This document shows positions 19,847 through 28,642 of a DNA stretch of 64,000 nt, piece after piece. Under the pieces are notes generated by a model. It was not told the origin of the DNA. It searched no databases and saw only the letters and a program-made list of their open reading frames with translations. The DNA lies in contig NZ_CACSJJ010000001.1 of the NCBI RefSeq assembly GCF_902706295.1, positions 248,001 to 312,000 on the forward strand, in the 5' to 3' direction. The translations under genes were made by a program, and so were the position numbers. Each line of letters starts with the position of its first letter. The first letter of the stretch is position 1. The DNA comes from Arthrobacter sp. 18067. GTDB taxonomy: Bacteria > Actinomycetota > Actinomycetes > Actinomycetales > Micrococcaceae.

Positions 19847-20075
19847 AGAGTTCAACCGAAGCCTTACCGGCAAGATCGGCCGGGTAACTGGAACCATCGC
19901 CCCAGGCACTATCGGCGAAGTCATGCTCCCCTTCCACGGAGGAACCAGCGCGTTCTTTGCCTACCCGTTCGATAAGACGAGCGTTTACCCCGTGGGCGAG
20001 AAGGTTCTGGTGATCCACTTCGAACCGCCGCAGACGGTTTACGTGGAGGAACTGCCGGAGGTGCTGCGGGAGTAG
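19839..20075 (+). CDS. Small NfeD-like OB-fold protein
   Basis: A 78-residue soluble protein resembling only the C-terminal OB-fold domain of NfeD proteins: LTGKIGRVTGTIAPGTIGEV, YPVGEKVLVIHFEPPQTVYV. It has no membrane segment. The ATG lies 8 bp inside the end of the flotillin gene, so production is coupled. Full-length NfeD proteins carry transmembrane helices; here the scaffold itself supplies the membrane anchor. The role is inferred from this partnership. Confidence 0.75.
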   Translation: MHKEFNRSLTGKIGRVTGTIAPGTIGEVMLPFHGGTSAFFAYPFDKTSVYPVGEKVLVIHFEPPQTVYVEELPEVLRE

Positions 20076-20088
20076 CCGGCTTGCTTTC

Positions 20089-20174
20089 GCCGAGGGGCGA
20101 CATCTCGGCACTTTGAGGCGCGCTTACTGCCGATAGCTAACCCCTCGCGAAAGGACGCACGAGGGCGGGTGGCC
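20089..20174 (+). repeat. Intergenic repeat family CGAGGGG/TGCCGAG, copy C
   Basis: 86 bp from GCCGAGGGGCGACATCTCGG to GAGGGCGGGTGGCC. It is followed 94 bp downstream (start to start) by copy D in the same direction, making a tandem pair. Confidence 0.9.
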
Positions 20175-20182
20175 GGACTACC

Positions 20183-20268
20183 GCCGAGGGGCGACATCTC
20201 GGCACTTTGGGGCACGCTTTCAGCCGAGATCCCGCCCTTCGCGAAGGAACGCACGACGGCGGGTGGCC
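20183..20268 (+). repeat. Intergenic repeat family CGAGGGG/TGCCGAG, copy D
   Basis: 86 bp, starting GCCGAGGGGCGACATCTCGG and ending GCACGACGGCGGGTGGCC, a near-identical tandem partner of copy C. The inner part differs (TTTCAGCCGAGATCCCGCCC). Confidence 0.9.
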
Positions 20269-20294
20269 AAGTAGGTGCCCAACGGCCAGGCGCG

Positions 20295-20672
20295 TCAAAG
20301 TTGAGGCCCGTAGATGAACTCCTTGGCGTGGTTGACGGCCTTCTTGAACGCGTCATTCCGGAGCGTCACCTGCTCCCTGTTGGATCCGGCGCTGGGTTCC
20401 ACGAACGTGGTGGGGCCGGGACGGAGCATCCAGATATCGCCGGCGGGTGGCAGGTAGAAGACGCCAAAGGACCTGTGCTCGGGGTCGTCGGTCCAGATGG
20501 GAACCACGGCCACAGCAGCACCGGTGTCCGGGTTGATCCACTGCGCCCGTGGCATGGGTTTCTCGTGGACTTCGGGATCGAGGAACGGTGCTGTCCCTCT
20601 CCCCCAGCGCTTCTCGAACCGTTCGTAGAAGGCGGGAATGATGTGGCCGTCGTACGGACGCCAAGCACTCAT
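20295..20672 (-). CDS. Conserved hypothetical cytoplasmic protein
   Basis: A 125-residue protein starting MSAWRPYDGHIIPAFYERFE. It has alternating hydrophobic and charged residues (AVAVVPIWTDDPEHRSFGVF) and no membrane segment. The ATG at 20672 has an AAGGAG site and overlaps the stop of the DnaJ-like gene in ATGA, so the two are coupled. I do not recognise the family. Its coupling to a J-domain protein suggests a role in that protein's function. Confidence 0.65.
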   Translation of the reverse strand: MSAWRPYDGHIIPAFYERFEKRWGRGTAPFLDPEVHEKPMPRAQWINPDTGAAVAVVPIWTDDPEHRSFGVFYLPPAGDIWMLRPGPTTFVEPSAGSNREQVTLRNDAFKKAVNHAKEFIYGPQL

Positions 20673-21073
20673 GAATGGCTCCTTGGGGTTCTCGGGGTTC
20701 GGGATGAAGGCTCCCAACGGGCTGGCCCGAAAGACAGGGGCGGCTGGGGCCGGCCGGTCTCCTTGCTGACTGCCGGTTCGTATCGATGGACCCGCACCTT
20801 GACAGGCATTCCGGGCCTTCGTGCGGGCACACCGCTCCCCCGCGCCTGATCGTAAGCCGCCCGCTTTCCTGGGTCCGACAAAACGACGTACGCCTGCGTG
20901 ATGGCGTGCAGCTCCTTGAGGTCGACCGCGGAGGTGGTGTCGCCGTCGTCGACCCTTTGGCGTGTGTCCGGGTGGTGCGACCGAAGGAGAGCACGGTAAG
21001 CACGGGCGATCTCACGGGTCGTCGCGTCCGGCGACACGTGCAAGGTGGCGTAGTGGTCAGATTGATCGCTCAC
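20669..21073 (-). CDS. J-domain (DnaJ-like) protein
   Basis: A 134-residue protein with an N-terminal J domain: DHYATLHVSPDATTREIARA, then YRALLRSHHPDTR with the HPD motif that stimulates Hsp70, then ITQAYVVLSDPGKRAAYDQA. The remaining 60 residues are Pro/Arg-rich with no zinc-finger or client-binding domains, so it is a minimal J-protein and not DnaJ itself. The GTG at 21073 begins the J domain; no strong ribosome site is visible. It is upstream of and coupled to the 125-residue hypothetical gene, near Hsp20. Confidence 0.8.
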   Translation of the reverse strand: MSDQSDHYATLHVSPDATTREIARAYRALLRSHHPDTRQRVDDGDTTSAVDLKELHAITQAYVVLSDPGKRAAYDQARGSGVPARRPGMPVKVRVHRYEPAVSKETGRPQPPLSFGPARWEPSSRTPRTPRSHS

Positions 21074-21300
21074 GGTTGGTTCCGGTTTCCTGCAGCGGAC
21101 TTGGGGATGGCCCCCGGCGTGCACCGGGGGCCATCAATCGGGAGACGACGGGCGGGGGCCGCTTTCATGTGCGCTAAAAAACGCTGTGACGTGGCGCGAA
21201 GCCTGCGCCCAACTATTCCGATGCGGCCGCCTCCGTTGTTCCCGGTCGGCGCCCTGCCGGTTGGCCACCCCCGGGTGAGCCTTCCGGCAGGACGGACGGG

Positions 21301-21723
21301 TTAGGCGTTGATCTCTTGCCGTTGTCCGTTGGACGTGATCTCAATGCGCCGCGGCTTTGCCTTCTCGGCCACGGGGATGCGGAGTGTCAGCACGCCCGCG
21401 TCGTAGCTGGCCTTGACGCCTTCGGCGTCCAAGGTGTCGCCCAGAATTAGTTGCCGGCTGAAGACGCCTTGCGGGCGTTCGGCGGCGATCATCTCTGAGT
21501 TCTCGCCAGCCGGCGACTTCCGCTCTGCCTTGACGGTGAGGACGTTGCGCTCGACGTCGAGGTCGACGGAGTCAGGGCTCACACCTGGTAAATCAAAGGC
21601 AACGACAAACTCCTCGCCCTCTTGCCAGGCATCCATGGGCATGCCGGCAGGGCGTGCTGTTGTGCCAAAAACCTGTTGGGCGAGCCTGTCGAATTCGCGG
21701 AACGGGTCAGTGCGCATCAGCAT
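21301..21723 (-). CDS. Hsp20/alpha-crystallin small heat-shock protein
   Basis: A 140-residue ATP-independent chaperone. It starts [20 protein letters not shown]; the alpha-crystallin domain follows, with [39 protein letters not shown] and [19 protein letters not shown]. It is divergent from a MerR-type regulator with a good promoter in the shared region (21804-21832). This is the usual layout for a self-contained heat-shock unit. Confidence 0.93.
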   Translation of the reverse strand: MLMRTDPFREFDRLAQQVFGTTARPAGMPMDAWQEGEEFVVAFDLPGVSPDSVDLDVERNVLTVKAERKSPAGENSEMIAAERPQGVFSRQLILGDTLDAEGVKASYDAGVLTLRIPVAEKAKPRRIEITSNGQRQEINA

Positions 21724-21803
21724 TGTGTTCTCACTCCTCTGGTCTTGATGCTGATTTGTTGTTGTGCCAGCTCTTCCTGATCTGTGGTGGCTGGTATAGA
21801 TTT

Positions 21804-21832
21804 TTTATAGCACCGGGGAGAGTGTGGTGCAA
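21804..21832 (-). promoter_or_regulatory. Promoter of the Hsp20 gene
   Basis: Read on the minus strand: TTGCAC, 17 bp, TATAAA, close to sigma-70-type consensus. The spacer region contains GCACC-N11-GGTGC, a possible regulator site. The promoter lies about 80 bp upstream of the hsp20 start in the region shared with the MerR gene. Confidence 0.55.
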
Positions 21833-21864
21833 GTAGGTTTTCGAAGATTTTGGGAGACGTTTGC

Positions 21865-22281
21865 ATGCCAGGTTCAACAGAGGAGCACGACGGCGGATTG
21901 GGCGCGTCCGCGCCGGGCGGCGGCTCTGCGTCTGCTGTCGATCGAAACGGGGCCGAGCGCGACGCACTGGGGGTCTATGCGATCTCCGTCGCCGCCGAAC
22001 TCGTGGGAACGGGGCAGCAAAACCTTCGGTTGTACGAGCGCAAAGGCCTACTCACCCCGGAGAGGACCGACGGCGGCACTCGCCGATACAGCGAACGGAA
22101 CCTGCTGACGCTGCGACGGATCGGAGTGCTGCTAGATGAGGGGCTGAACCTGGCGGGGGTGAAGCTGGTGTTGGAGTTGGAGGCGACGAACCGGGGGTTG
22201 ACGGAGGACAACGAGGGGCTGCGGGAGGACAATCGGGGGTTGCGGAAGGATTTGAAGCGGGCTCAGCAGGGGTTGGGATGA
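21865..22281 (+). CDS. MerR-family regulator, HspR-like
   Basis: A 138-residue regulator. The MerR winged HTH lies at about residues 35-105: [20 protein letters not shown], then [22 protein letters not shown]-terminal coiled coil of repeated [15 protein letters not shown] follows. The [11 protein letters not shown] form is that of HspR, the repressor of heat-shock genes in actinobacteria. It faces hsp20 across about 140 bp and is a likely regulator of it. The ATG at 21865 has GGGAGA upstream. HspR identity rests on motif similarity and context. Confidence 0.82.
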   Translation: MPGSTEEHDGGLGASAPGGGSASAVDRNGAERDALGVYAISVAAELVGTGQQNLRLYERKGLLTPERTDGGTRRYSERNLLTLRRIGVLLDEGLNLAGVKLVLELEATNRGLTEDNEGLREDNRGLRKDLKRAQQGLG

Positions 22282-22493
22282 ACTCCCCAAATAGCGGGCA
22301 TCTATCAATTTGCTAAATCGCCAGATGGCAGAAGCATGGAGTTTCAAGAATGAGAGCTCACGTCCATATTGATGAATAGGTGAAAGCATGACATCACTTA
22401 ACCAATGAGCCCAAGTAACTAAGTTATTGAAACGCAATTTATTGCTTCGTGTCCTAAAATAAGAGCCCACTGGTGCTCTGCGATAGTGATGCC
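22282..22493. other. AT-rich non-coding gap
   Basis: About 210 bp of clearly lower GC than its surroundings (for example ACGCAATTTATTGCTTCGTG at 22432). No gene or RNA was recognised. It probably contains the promoter of the next gene. Confidence 0.4.
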
Positions 22494-23405
22494 ATGACAA
22501 CTCCAGAGCTTCCAGGGGCGGGCTCACAGCAGCCTTCGCCTCATCCCCAGCACCCTCAATACGCTCAAGGGCAGCCTCAATATGCGCAAGGCCCAGGCGT
22601 CCCGCCCTATATTGCCCAGCCAACGCCGACGAACACGAAGAAACAGTTAAACGTAGTAGGCCTCATCGCGCTCGTAACGGCCGTTCTGGGCTTCATATTT
22701 GCATGCGTTCCCGGCGCCCTGATCGTCGGCTGGGTCTTGCTGCCTATCGCATTTATCCTGGCTATCGTCTCCCTTTTCCTCAAAGACAAAGCCAAATGGA
22801 TGGGAGTCGCCGCCTTGATAGCGTCCGTAGTCGGCACGATTGTTGGGGTTATTGTCTTCACTGCTGTTGTAGCGACATCGTTTGACAACGCTTTCGGCGG
22901 CGACACCAAGGTTGTGGAGCCCTCTAAAGACGGAGCCGTTGAGAGTGGTTCTAAGACCGATTCATCGACGAATGCCGGAACTCGAGAAAGCCCTTATCCC
23001 ATTGGTTCAGTCATTGAATCCAAGGATTGGCGAGTCGTAATAAATTCGGTCACCTTGGCTGCAACTGATGCCGTAGTGGCTGCCAACCAGTTCAACAAAG
23101 CACCATCTGCAGGATTCGAGTACATCTTGGTCAACTACACGGCGACTTACACAGGCGATGATGCCAACGGCCAAATGCCCGTCTTCGTTTCAGTTGACTA
23201 CGTCACCGCCGACGGAACTACCGTCGACGGTACCAAGTCGTTTGCCGTAGCACCCGAGCCAATCGACAACATGAGCACCCTGTATAAGGGTGCCACCGCG
23301 ACGGGAAATAAGGCCTTCGAGGTTCCCAGCGCGACTGCCGGACAAGGAGTCCTCGCAGTCAGGGCAGGAATGTTCGGCGACAAGGTATTCGTTGCCACAA
23401 AATAA
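22494..23405 (+). CDS. Membrane-anchored protein with DUF4352-like extracellular domain
   Basis: A 303-residue protein. Residues 1-45 are Pro/Gln-rich with repeats of QYAQG; two or three membrane segments follow (about 52-72, 76-96 and 103-128). The extracellular part has an immunoglobulin-like domain (about 165-300) with VIESKDWRVVINSVTLAATD and FEYILVNYTATYTGDDANG, the pattern of DUF4352/telomere-repeat-factor-like domains of Gram-positive surface proteins. The ATG at 22494 starts the Pro/Gln-rich tail. Function is unknown. A hairpin terminator follows. Confidence 0.72.
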   Translation: MTTPELPGAGSQQPSPHPQHPQYAQGQPQYAQGPGVPPYIAQPTPTNTKKQLNVVGLIALVTAVLGFIFACVPGALIVGWVLLPIAFILAIVSLFLKDKAKWMGVAALIASVVGTIVGVIVFTAVVATSFDNAFGGDTKVVEPSKDGAVESGSKTDSSTNAGTRESPYPIGSVIESKDWRVVINSVTLAATDAVVAANQFNKAPSAGFEYILVNYTATYTGDDANGQMPVFVSVDYVTADGTTVDGTKSFAVAPEPIDNMSTLYKGATATGNKAFEVPSATAGQGVLAVRAGMFGDKVFVATK

Positions 23406-23420
23406 GCACACGGAACGCCA

Positions 23421-23455
23421 AAACCCCCGACTGCATGAACTGCATTCGGGGGTTT
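23421..23455. terminator. Bidirectional terminator
   Basis: Perfect 10-bp stem AAACCCCCGA with TCGGGGGTTT between two converging genes; the stem ends provide T-runs on both strands. Confidence 0.75.
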
Positions 23456-23469
23456 GCCGTTTCATCACC

Positions 23470-25368
23470 TTAGAGAATCGCAGTCATGCCGTTCCAGCCC
23501 TGGCCGATAACACTTCCAATAGGCCACTTGGCACCGCCACTGCCAGAGAAGAGCCACAATGCGCCGGACGAATCACGAGCCATGATGTCCGCTTTTCGAT
23601 CACCGCTGAAGTCGCCGGTTGCGAAGAGTGCCGTCATGCCATTCCACCCCTGGCCGTATTGAACTTGCGGTAACCATCCCCCTGCACCGTTTCCCGGGTA
23701 GAGCCAGAGCCGGCCACCGGAATCCCGTGCCATAACGTCAGATGAGCCGTCGGTGTTGAAGTCACCCACGCCCACAATGTCCGTCATGGATGACCAGCCA
23801 GAACCGATCTGGACCCTGGTCAGCCAGCCGCCCTTGCCATTTCCTGGGTACAACCACAAGACGCCACTACCATCCCGTGCCGCAACATCCAGGTTGCCGT
23901 CACCATTGAAATCACCTGCAGAGGTGATTGCGGTCATGCCGCTCCAGCCCATGCCAATCTGCACACGTGGCAACCAACCGGCAGAGCCGTTCCCGCCATA
24001 GAGCCACAGCATGCCGGAAGAGTCGCGGGCAAGCACATCCGAATAGCCGTCACCGTTGAAATCGCCAGGAGTAACCATAGACGTCATGACGTTCCAGCCT
24101 TGGCCGACTTGGCGCCTGTCGAGCCAATCGCCAGCACCATCCCCCGGGTAGAGCCAGAGGACGCCGGAACCGTCACGCGCCAAAACGTCTGCATTTCGAT
24201 CGTTGTTGAAATCGTTCTTGACGGGTCTGGGATCAGCGGACTGAACAACCGTCACCGAGGAACTTCCCTGATTCGCCACGTACGTTGCGCCCGTGTACTC
24301 GTGGACCGCAACGGCTACAGGTTGAACTCCGGTTCGAACAACTGACGAGGTGTTGGATGAGTCGATAACGGAGACACCCCCACCGCTCAAGGGAGCATAT
24401 GTTCTGTGGCGCGTGGAATCGATGGCCAATGCGGTCGGCTGCGTCGGGACGCTAATCTGGGCGATCTTCTGCCTCGTTGCCGGATTCACCAGCACAATCG
24501 ACGAACTGCCACCAGCATTCGTGGACTCGACATAAACAATACCTGTCCAGGAATCCACAGCCACCTTCCCGAAAGTCTCATCCTGCCGGTACAGAAAACT
24601 CGCATGGGCGGAGTCTTCAACGATTCCCACATCGCTTTGCGGACGGCCTAGATAACTTCCCGCGAGCGTTTGGAACACTTCGTTGGTCCGGATGTTGACG
24701 GCATGGCCAACCGCATCACCGCCACCCAACACATAAACGTTCTTGAAGTTCGTCTGTCCGTCGATGACAGTGAGAACACCACCGTTGGTAGGGACGAACA
24801 CCCTATTTCGCGATGAATCGACAACCATGCTCAGCGGGGTTGAGTTGTAGTAGGGGATATCGACCGTCGCATGTTCAGCCCAAGGGTCAATGACGGTGAT
24901 CCCGTAGCTGTAGGAAACGTACACTTTCCGGGTGACTTGGTTGATGGCCACTATGCGCGGGTTGGCTCCTGTTTTGACCCTTCCCGCGACCGTGGCCTCA
25001 TTCATGATGACCACGGACCCTGCGGCACCCGCTTTGCCTGCAACGCTGACGTAGGCAGTGCTGCTTCCCAAGGTCGCAACACCTTGAGCGACGCCACCCA
25101 CGTCGACTGTCGTCACTTTTCGGGTTTCCGCATCGATGACGGAGACTCCGCTGTCGGTGGCCACGTAGACGTCCCCATTGCCTGACACTGCAATGTCATG
25201 CGGGGCCTTGCCAACGGCAATATCGAACGACGTCGAGTCAGCCTTCGCAGGCGACCCAACCAACAACGAAACGGCCAGCGCGCCAACAACGGCAAGGGCC
25301 GCCGTCGTCTGCTTTCGACCCAACTTCTTCAATCCGGACACAGTAGAACCAGATGCGACAGAACCCAA
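23470..25368 (-). CDS. Secreted YVTN-propeller / five-repeat FG-GAP-like protein (paralog 1)
   Basis: A 632-residue exported protein. Residues 1-43 are a signal peptide (KKLGRKQTTAALAVVGALAV, then SLLVGSPAKA). Residues about 45-385 contain YVTN/NHL-type propeller repeats (ITVIDP, VLTVIDG, VSVIDS). The last 250 residues are five units of about 50 residues with the core D-V-x-ARDxxGxLWLYPGNG and GWxxMT. Start: the TTG at 25368 follows TCTGGGGGTCCCC, and the same TTCTGGGGGTC precedes the start of its tandem paralog. It probably binds a surface glycan or another cell. No enzyme motif is seen. Confidence 0.8.
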   Translation of the reverse strand: MGSVASGSTVSGLKKLGRKQTTAALAVVGALAVSLLVGSPAKADSTSFDIAVGKAPHDIAVSGNGDVYVATDSGVSVIDAETRKVTTVDVGGVAQGVATLGSSTAYVSVAGKAGAAGSVVIMNEATVAGRVKTGANPRIVAINQVTRKVYVSYSYGITVIDPWAEHATVDIPYYNSTPLSMVVDSSRNRVFVPTNGGVLTVIDGQTNFKNVYVLGGGDAVGHAVNIRTNEVFQTLAGSYLGRPQSDVGIVEDSAHASFLYRQDETFGKVAVDSWTGIVYVESTNAGGSSSIVLVNPATRQKIAQISVPTQPTALAIDSTRHRTYAPLSGGGVSVIDSSNTSSVVRTGVQPVAVAVHEYTGATYVANQGSSSVTVVQSADPRPVKNDFNNDRNADVLARDGSGVLWLYPGDGAGDWLDRRQVGQGWNVMTSMVTPGDFNGDGYSDVLARDSSGMLWLYGGNGSAGWLPRVQIGMGWSGMTAITSAGDFNGDGNLDVAARDGSGVLWLYPGNGKGGWLTRVQIGSGWSSMTDIVGVGDFNTDGSSDVMARDSGGRLWLYPGNGAGGWLPQVQYGQGWNGMTALFATGDFSGDRKADIMARDSSGALWLFSGSGGAKWPIGSVIGQGWNGMTAIL

Positions 25369-25436
25369 GGGGACCCCCAGAAAATGAGACGCGACTGCCG
25401 CGTCGATGAGCGGAGTCTACAGCCTTCCCAGCTAGC

Positions 25437-27317
25437 TCACAGAATCGCTGTCATCCCGCCCCACCCCGTACCCACGCGCTGTGCCGAGGGCCAAGCCGTT
25501 CCCCCGGTACCGGAGTACAACCACAGCTCGCCGGCAGCATTGCGGGCAAGGAGGTCAGCCCGTCCGTCGCCGTCGAAGTCACCGGGCCCAACCAGAGAGT
25601 CCATGACATTCCACCCTTGGCCAACGGTCTGCCGCGCCAGCCAGCTGCCGTATCCGTTGGGCGGGTACAGCCACAGTGCGCCGGACCCGTCGCGGGCCAC
25701 CAGATCGGTCAGCCCATCGCCGTTGAAGTCACCCGCTCCGGTGATCTCGGACATTCCGGCCCATCCGGACCCGGCCCACATCCGCGGCAACCAGCCGCCG
25801 GCACCGTCACCTCGGTATACCCACAGAGCACCGCCGCGGTCGCGGGCCACAACGTCCGCGCGTCCATCGCCGTGGAAGTCAATTGCTTCGATAGCGCTCA
25901 TGCCCTCCCACCCCGTACCGACGAGCACGCGCGGCAACAACCCGCCTGCACCGTTTCCTGGGTAAAGCCACAGCAGACCAGCGCCGTCGCGGGCCAGCAC
26001 ATCGGATTTGCCGTCACCGTTGAAATCACCCGGCGATACCAAAGCAGTCATGACGTTCCAACCCGGCCCGACCTGGACCCGGGACAACCAGCCACCGGAG
26101 CCGTTGCCGGGGTACATCCACAGGACTCCGGAGCCGTCGCGAGCCAGAACATCGGCCGATCCGTCGCCGTTGAAGTCGTTCTTGACCGGCGCGGGAACGG
26201 TTCCGTCAATCACCGATACGGAGTCACTGCCGGTGTTGGCCACATAGACGATTCCGGTGGAGGCGTTCACCGCAGCATCAACCGGATCTTGCCCCGTAAA
26301 GACGGCTGAGAAGGTGTTGTCCGCGCCATCAACTATGGCGACTCCCCTGCCGGACAGCGGTGCGTAAATTTTGTTCGACGCCGGGTTTACCACGACGTCC
26401 ATGATCCGGGTGGCGGTCCTTAGCTCGGCGACCTGAGTCTGGGAAGCACCGTCAATAACTTGAATGAAACCATCGATGGAGGGGCTGTCCCCGGCTACGT
26501 AGATCTTGTTGGTGGCCGGGTTCACGGCAAGTTTGCCCACGTTGTTCGCGGAAGGAATGCTCCCAGTGACGGTATCGGTGATTCCGTCCACCACGCTCAC
26601 GCCCGCACCGTATCTGCCGAGCCTTGTGAAGTAGATTTTGTTGGTCGTTTCGTTCACTGCGACGTCAAGAATGCCGCCGGCTCCGATGATGATGCTGGAG
26701 GTAACGATGCCGCCTGCGTCCACTACCCGGATGGTCCCGGAGGACTTTACGTACACCTTGCCGGTGGCCTGGTTCACCACAATGTCCTGGGCGCCCCCGG
26801 CGAGCGGCACGGACGTGGTGGTGTTCGTTGCCCCATTGATGATGGTCATCCCAGTACTCACGCCGACGTAAATCTTGTTGGTGGCGGAGTTCACTGCAAT
26901 GACGCCGGGCGATGACCCCACGGGAATCCACGTCACAGCACCAGAGACCCCATTAACAACAGCAACGGAGCCGCCAATCTCGCTGACGTAGATCTTGTTG
27001 GTCGCCGGGTTCACGGCAACGTCAACAGGCATGTCTCCGGAGTACAGGATGCCCCCGTCGGACGTTCCGTTGATGACCGAAACACCCTCGAACGAGGCCA
27101 CGTACGCCTTGTTTGTGACGGGATTGACGGCAATGCCGGTGGGATTATCTCCCACTGAAACGGTATTCGTCACAACATCCGCCATAGCGGGCGAACCAAC
27201 CGTTCCCAGCAACAGCGCCAGCCCCAAACCGACGGCGACTGACCGCACCGCTGCCCTGCGCCGTCGTCGTACGTTTACTCCCCCACGCGCGCGCGAACCA
27301 TCCCCAGCAGCAAACAT
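25437..27317 (-). CDS. Secreted YVTN-propeller / five-repeat FG-GAP-like protein (paralog 2)
   Basis: A 626-residue paralog of the preceding protein, 68 bp upstream on the same strand. After a signal peptide (VRRRRRAAVRSVAVGLGLAL, then LLGTVGSPAMA) come eight repeats of the form AVNPATNKIYV (about residues 60-375). The C-terminus has the same five 50-residue units with FNGDGxxDVLARDGSGxLWL. The ATG at 27317 is chosen over upstream starts because TTCTGGGGGTC stands before it, exactly as in paralog 1. The five-unit C-terminal module is also present in the gene at 62287. It is likely cell-surface or secreted, with unknown ligand. Confidence 0.8.
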   Translation of the reverse strand: MFAAGDGSRARGGVNVRRRRRAAVRSVAVGLGLALLLGTVGSPAMADVVTNTVSVGDNPTGIAVNPVTNKAYVASFEGVSVINGTSDGGILYSGDMPVDVAVNPATNKIYVSEIGGSVAVVNGVSGAVTWIPVGSSPGVIAVNSATNKIYVGVSTGMTIINGATNTTTSVPLAGGAQDIVVNQATGKVYVKSSGTIRVVDAGGIVTSSIIIGAGGILDVAVNETTNKIYFTRLGRYGAGVSVVDGITDTVTGSIPSANNVGKLAVNPATNKIYVAGDSPSIDGFIQVIDGASQTQVAELRTATRIMDVVVNPASNKIYAPLSGRGVAIVDGADNTFSAVFTGQDPVDAAVNASTGIVYVANTGSDSVSVIDGTVPAPVKNDFNGDGSADVLARDGSGVLWMYPGNGSGGWLSRVQVGPGWNVMTALVSPGDFNGDGKSDVLARDGAGLLWLYPGNGAGGLLPRVLVGTGWEGMSAIEAIDFHGDGRADVVARDRGGALWVYRGDGAGGWLPRMWAGSGWAGMSEITGAGDFNGDGLTDLVARDGSGALWLYPPNGYGSWLARQTVGQGWNVMDSLVGPGDFDGDGRADLLARNAAGELWLYSGTGGTAWPSAQRVGTGWGGMTAIL

Positions 27318-27475
27318 GGCAAGACCCCCAGAAGTCATGACGCCCCAGCGCGTCGGTGAACCAGAGTCTACGCGGGCCCTGAGACAAACTGGAGCCCCAC
27401 CTGTTAACCAACTCTTCCTCCACAGGCCACCCGTTCTAACCCGCCCCGCCAACCGCTCCGACCACCGTTGAAGGC

Positions 27476-28642
27476 GTGAGGATCGCAATCGTCGCCGAAT
27501 CATTCCTGCCATTGATGAATGGGGTAACCCACTCGATACTGCGGGTGCTGGAGCATCTGCAGGAGCGCGGGGATGAGGTGATGGTGATCGCGCCGTCGAC
27601 GTCGGACACTGATGTTTCGAGCGTCGAGAAGGGTGCGTATGTGCACCGGCTTCCCTCGGTGCCGCTGGCCGGTTACACGAATGTGCGGGTTGCGTTGGGT
27701 GGTGTGAATCGGGTCAAGCGAATCCTTGCCGATTTCTCCCCCGACGTCGTTCACCTCGCCTCCCCGTTCGTCCTCGGCTGGCGCGCCGTGCAGGCCGCCC
27801 ACCAACTCGGCATCCCGACTGTGGCGATCTACCAAACCGAAGTTCCCAGCTACGCCGCCCGCTATGGCGTGCCGTTTCTGGAGAACTGGGCCTGGAACCG
27901 CGTGGACAACATCCACCTTCTGGCCACCCGAACCCTTGTGCCGTCCACGTTCGCGCTGAACCAGTTGCGCGGACGCGGCATCCTGCGCGTGGACATGTGG
28001 CGGCGCGGTGTGGATACCGCGCGCTTCAACCCCGCAAAACGTTCGACGGCGTGGCGCAGCTCAGTAGCGCCCGACGGTCACCGGATCATCGGCTACGTCG
28101 GCCGGCTCGCCGTCGAGAAGCAGGTTGAGGACCTCGCTGTGCTGGCGGATCTGCCCAACACGAAGCTGGTGATCGTGGGTGATGGCCCGCAGCGCGCGGC
28201 CCTAGAAGCGCAGCTGCCGGAGGCTCATTTTGCGGGCTTCCTCGGCGGGGATGCGCTGGCGGAGGCCGTGGCGTCCTTTGACCTTTTTGTTCATCCCGGT
28301 GAGTTCGAGACCTTCTGCCAGACCATCCAGGAAGCCATGGCATCGGGCGTTCCCGTGGTCGCGACCGGCCGCGGCGGACCCCTGGATCTCGTGGAGAACT
28401 CACGCACCGGCTGGCTGTACGAGCCCGGAAACCTCACCCAGCTGCGCAGTTACGCGCAGGACTTGATCGGCGACGACGCCAAGCGCCGCGCGTTCGCAAC
28501 GGCAGCAACTGCTTCGGTCCAAGGCCGGACGTGGCCTGTCCTCAGCGCAGACCTGGTCCGCCACTACGACGAAGTCATCTCAGGGGTGCCCGAAGGAACC
28601 GGCCCCACTGAACTTACCTCAAGCAAAGGACCCTCCTCATGA
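27476..28642 (+). CDS. GT4-family glycosyltransferase (MgtA/PimB-like mannosyltransferase)
   Basis: A 388-residue GT-B fold enzyme. The N-terminal RIAIVAESFLPLMNGVTHSI is the glycine-containing acceptor loop. The C-terminal half has IIGYVGRLAVEKQVEDLAVL, LVIVGDGPQRAALE, and the donor-site E-x7-E in HPGEFETFCQTIQEAMASG. It closely resembles GDP-mannose-dependent alpha-mannosyltransferases of lipoglycan synthesis (MgtA type). The GTG at 27476 opens the domain. Its stop overlaps the start of the UDP-glucose dehydrogenase gene by 4 bp (ATGA), so both probably serve one cell-envelope glycan. Confidence 0.85.
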   Translation: MRIAIVAESFLPLMNGVTHSILRVLEHLQERGDEVMVIAPSTSDTDVSSVEKGAYVHRLPSVPLAGYTNVRVALGGVNRVKRILADFSPDVVHLASPFVLGWRAVQAAHQLGIPTVAIYQTEVPSYAARYGVPFLENWAWNRVDNIHLLATRTLVPSTFALNQLRGRGILRVDMWRRGVDTARFNPAKRSTAWRSSVAPDGHRIIGYVGRLAVEKQVEDLAVLADLPNTKLVIVGDGPQRAALEAQLPEAHFAGFLGGDALAEAVASFDLFVHPGEFETFCQTIQEAMASGVPVVATGRGGPLDLVENSRTGWLYEPGNLTQLRSYAQDLIGDDAKRRAFATAATASVQGRTWPVLSADLVRHYDEVISGVPEGTGPTELTSSKGPSS

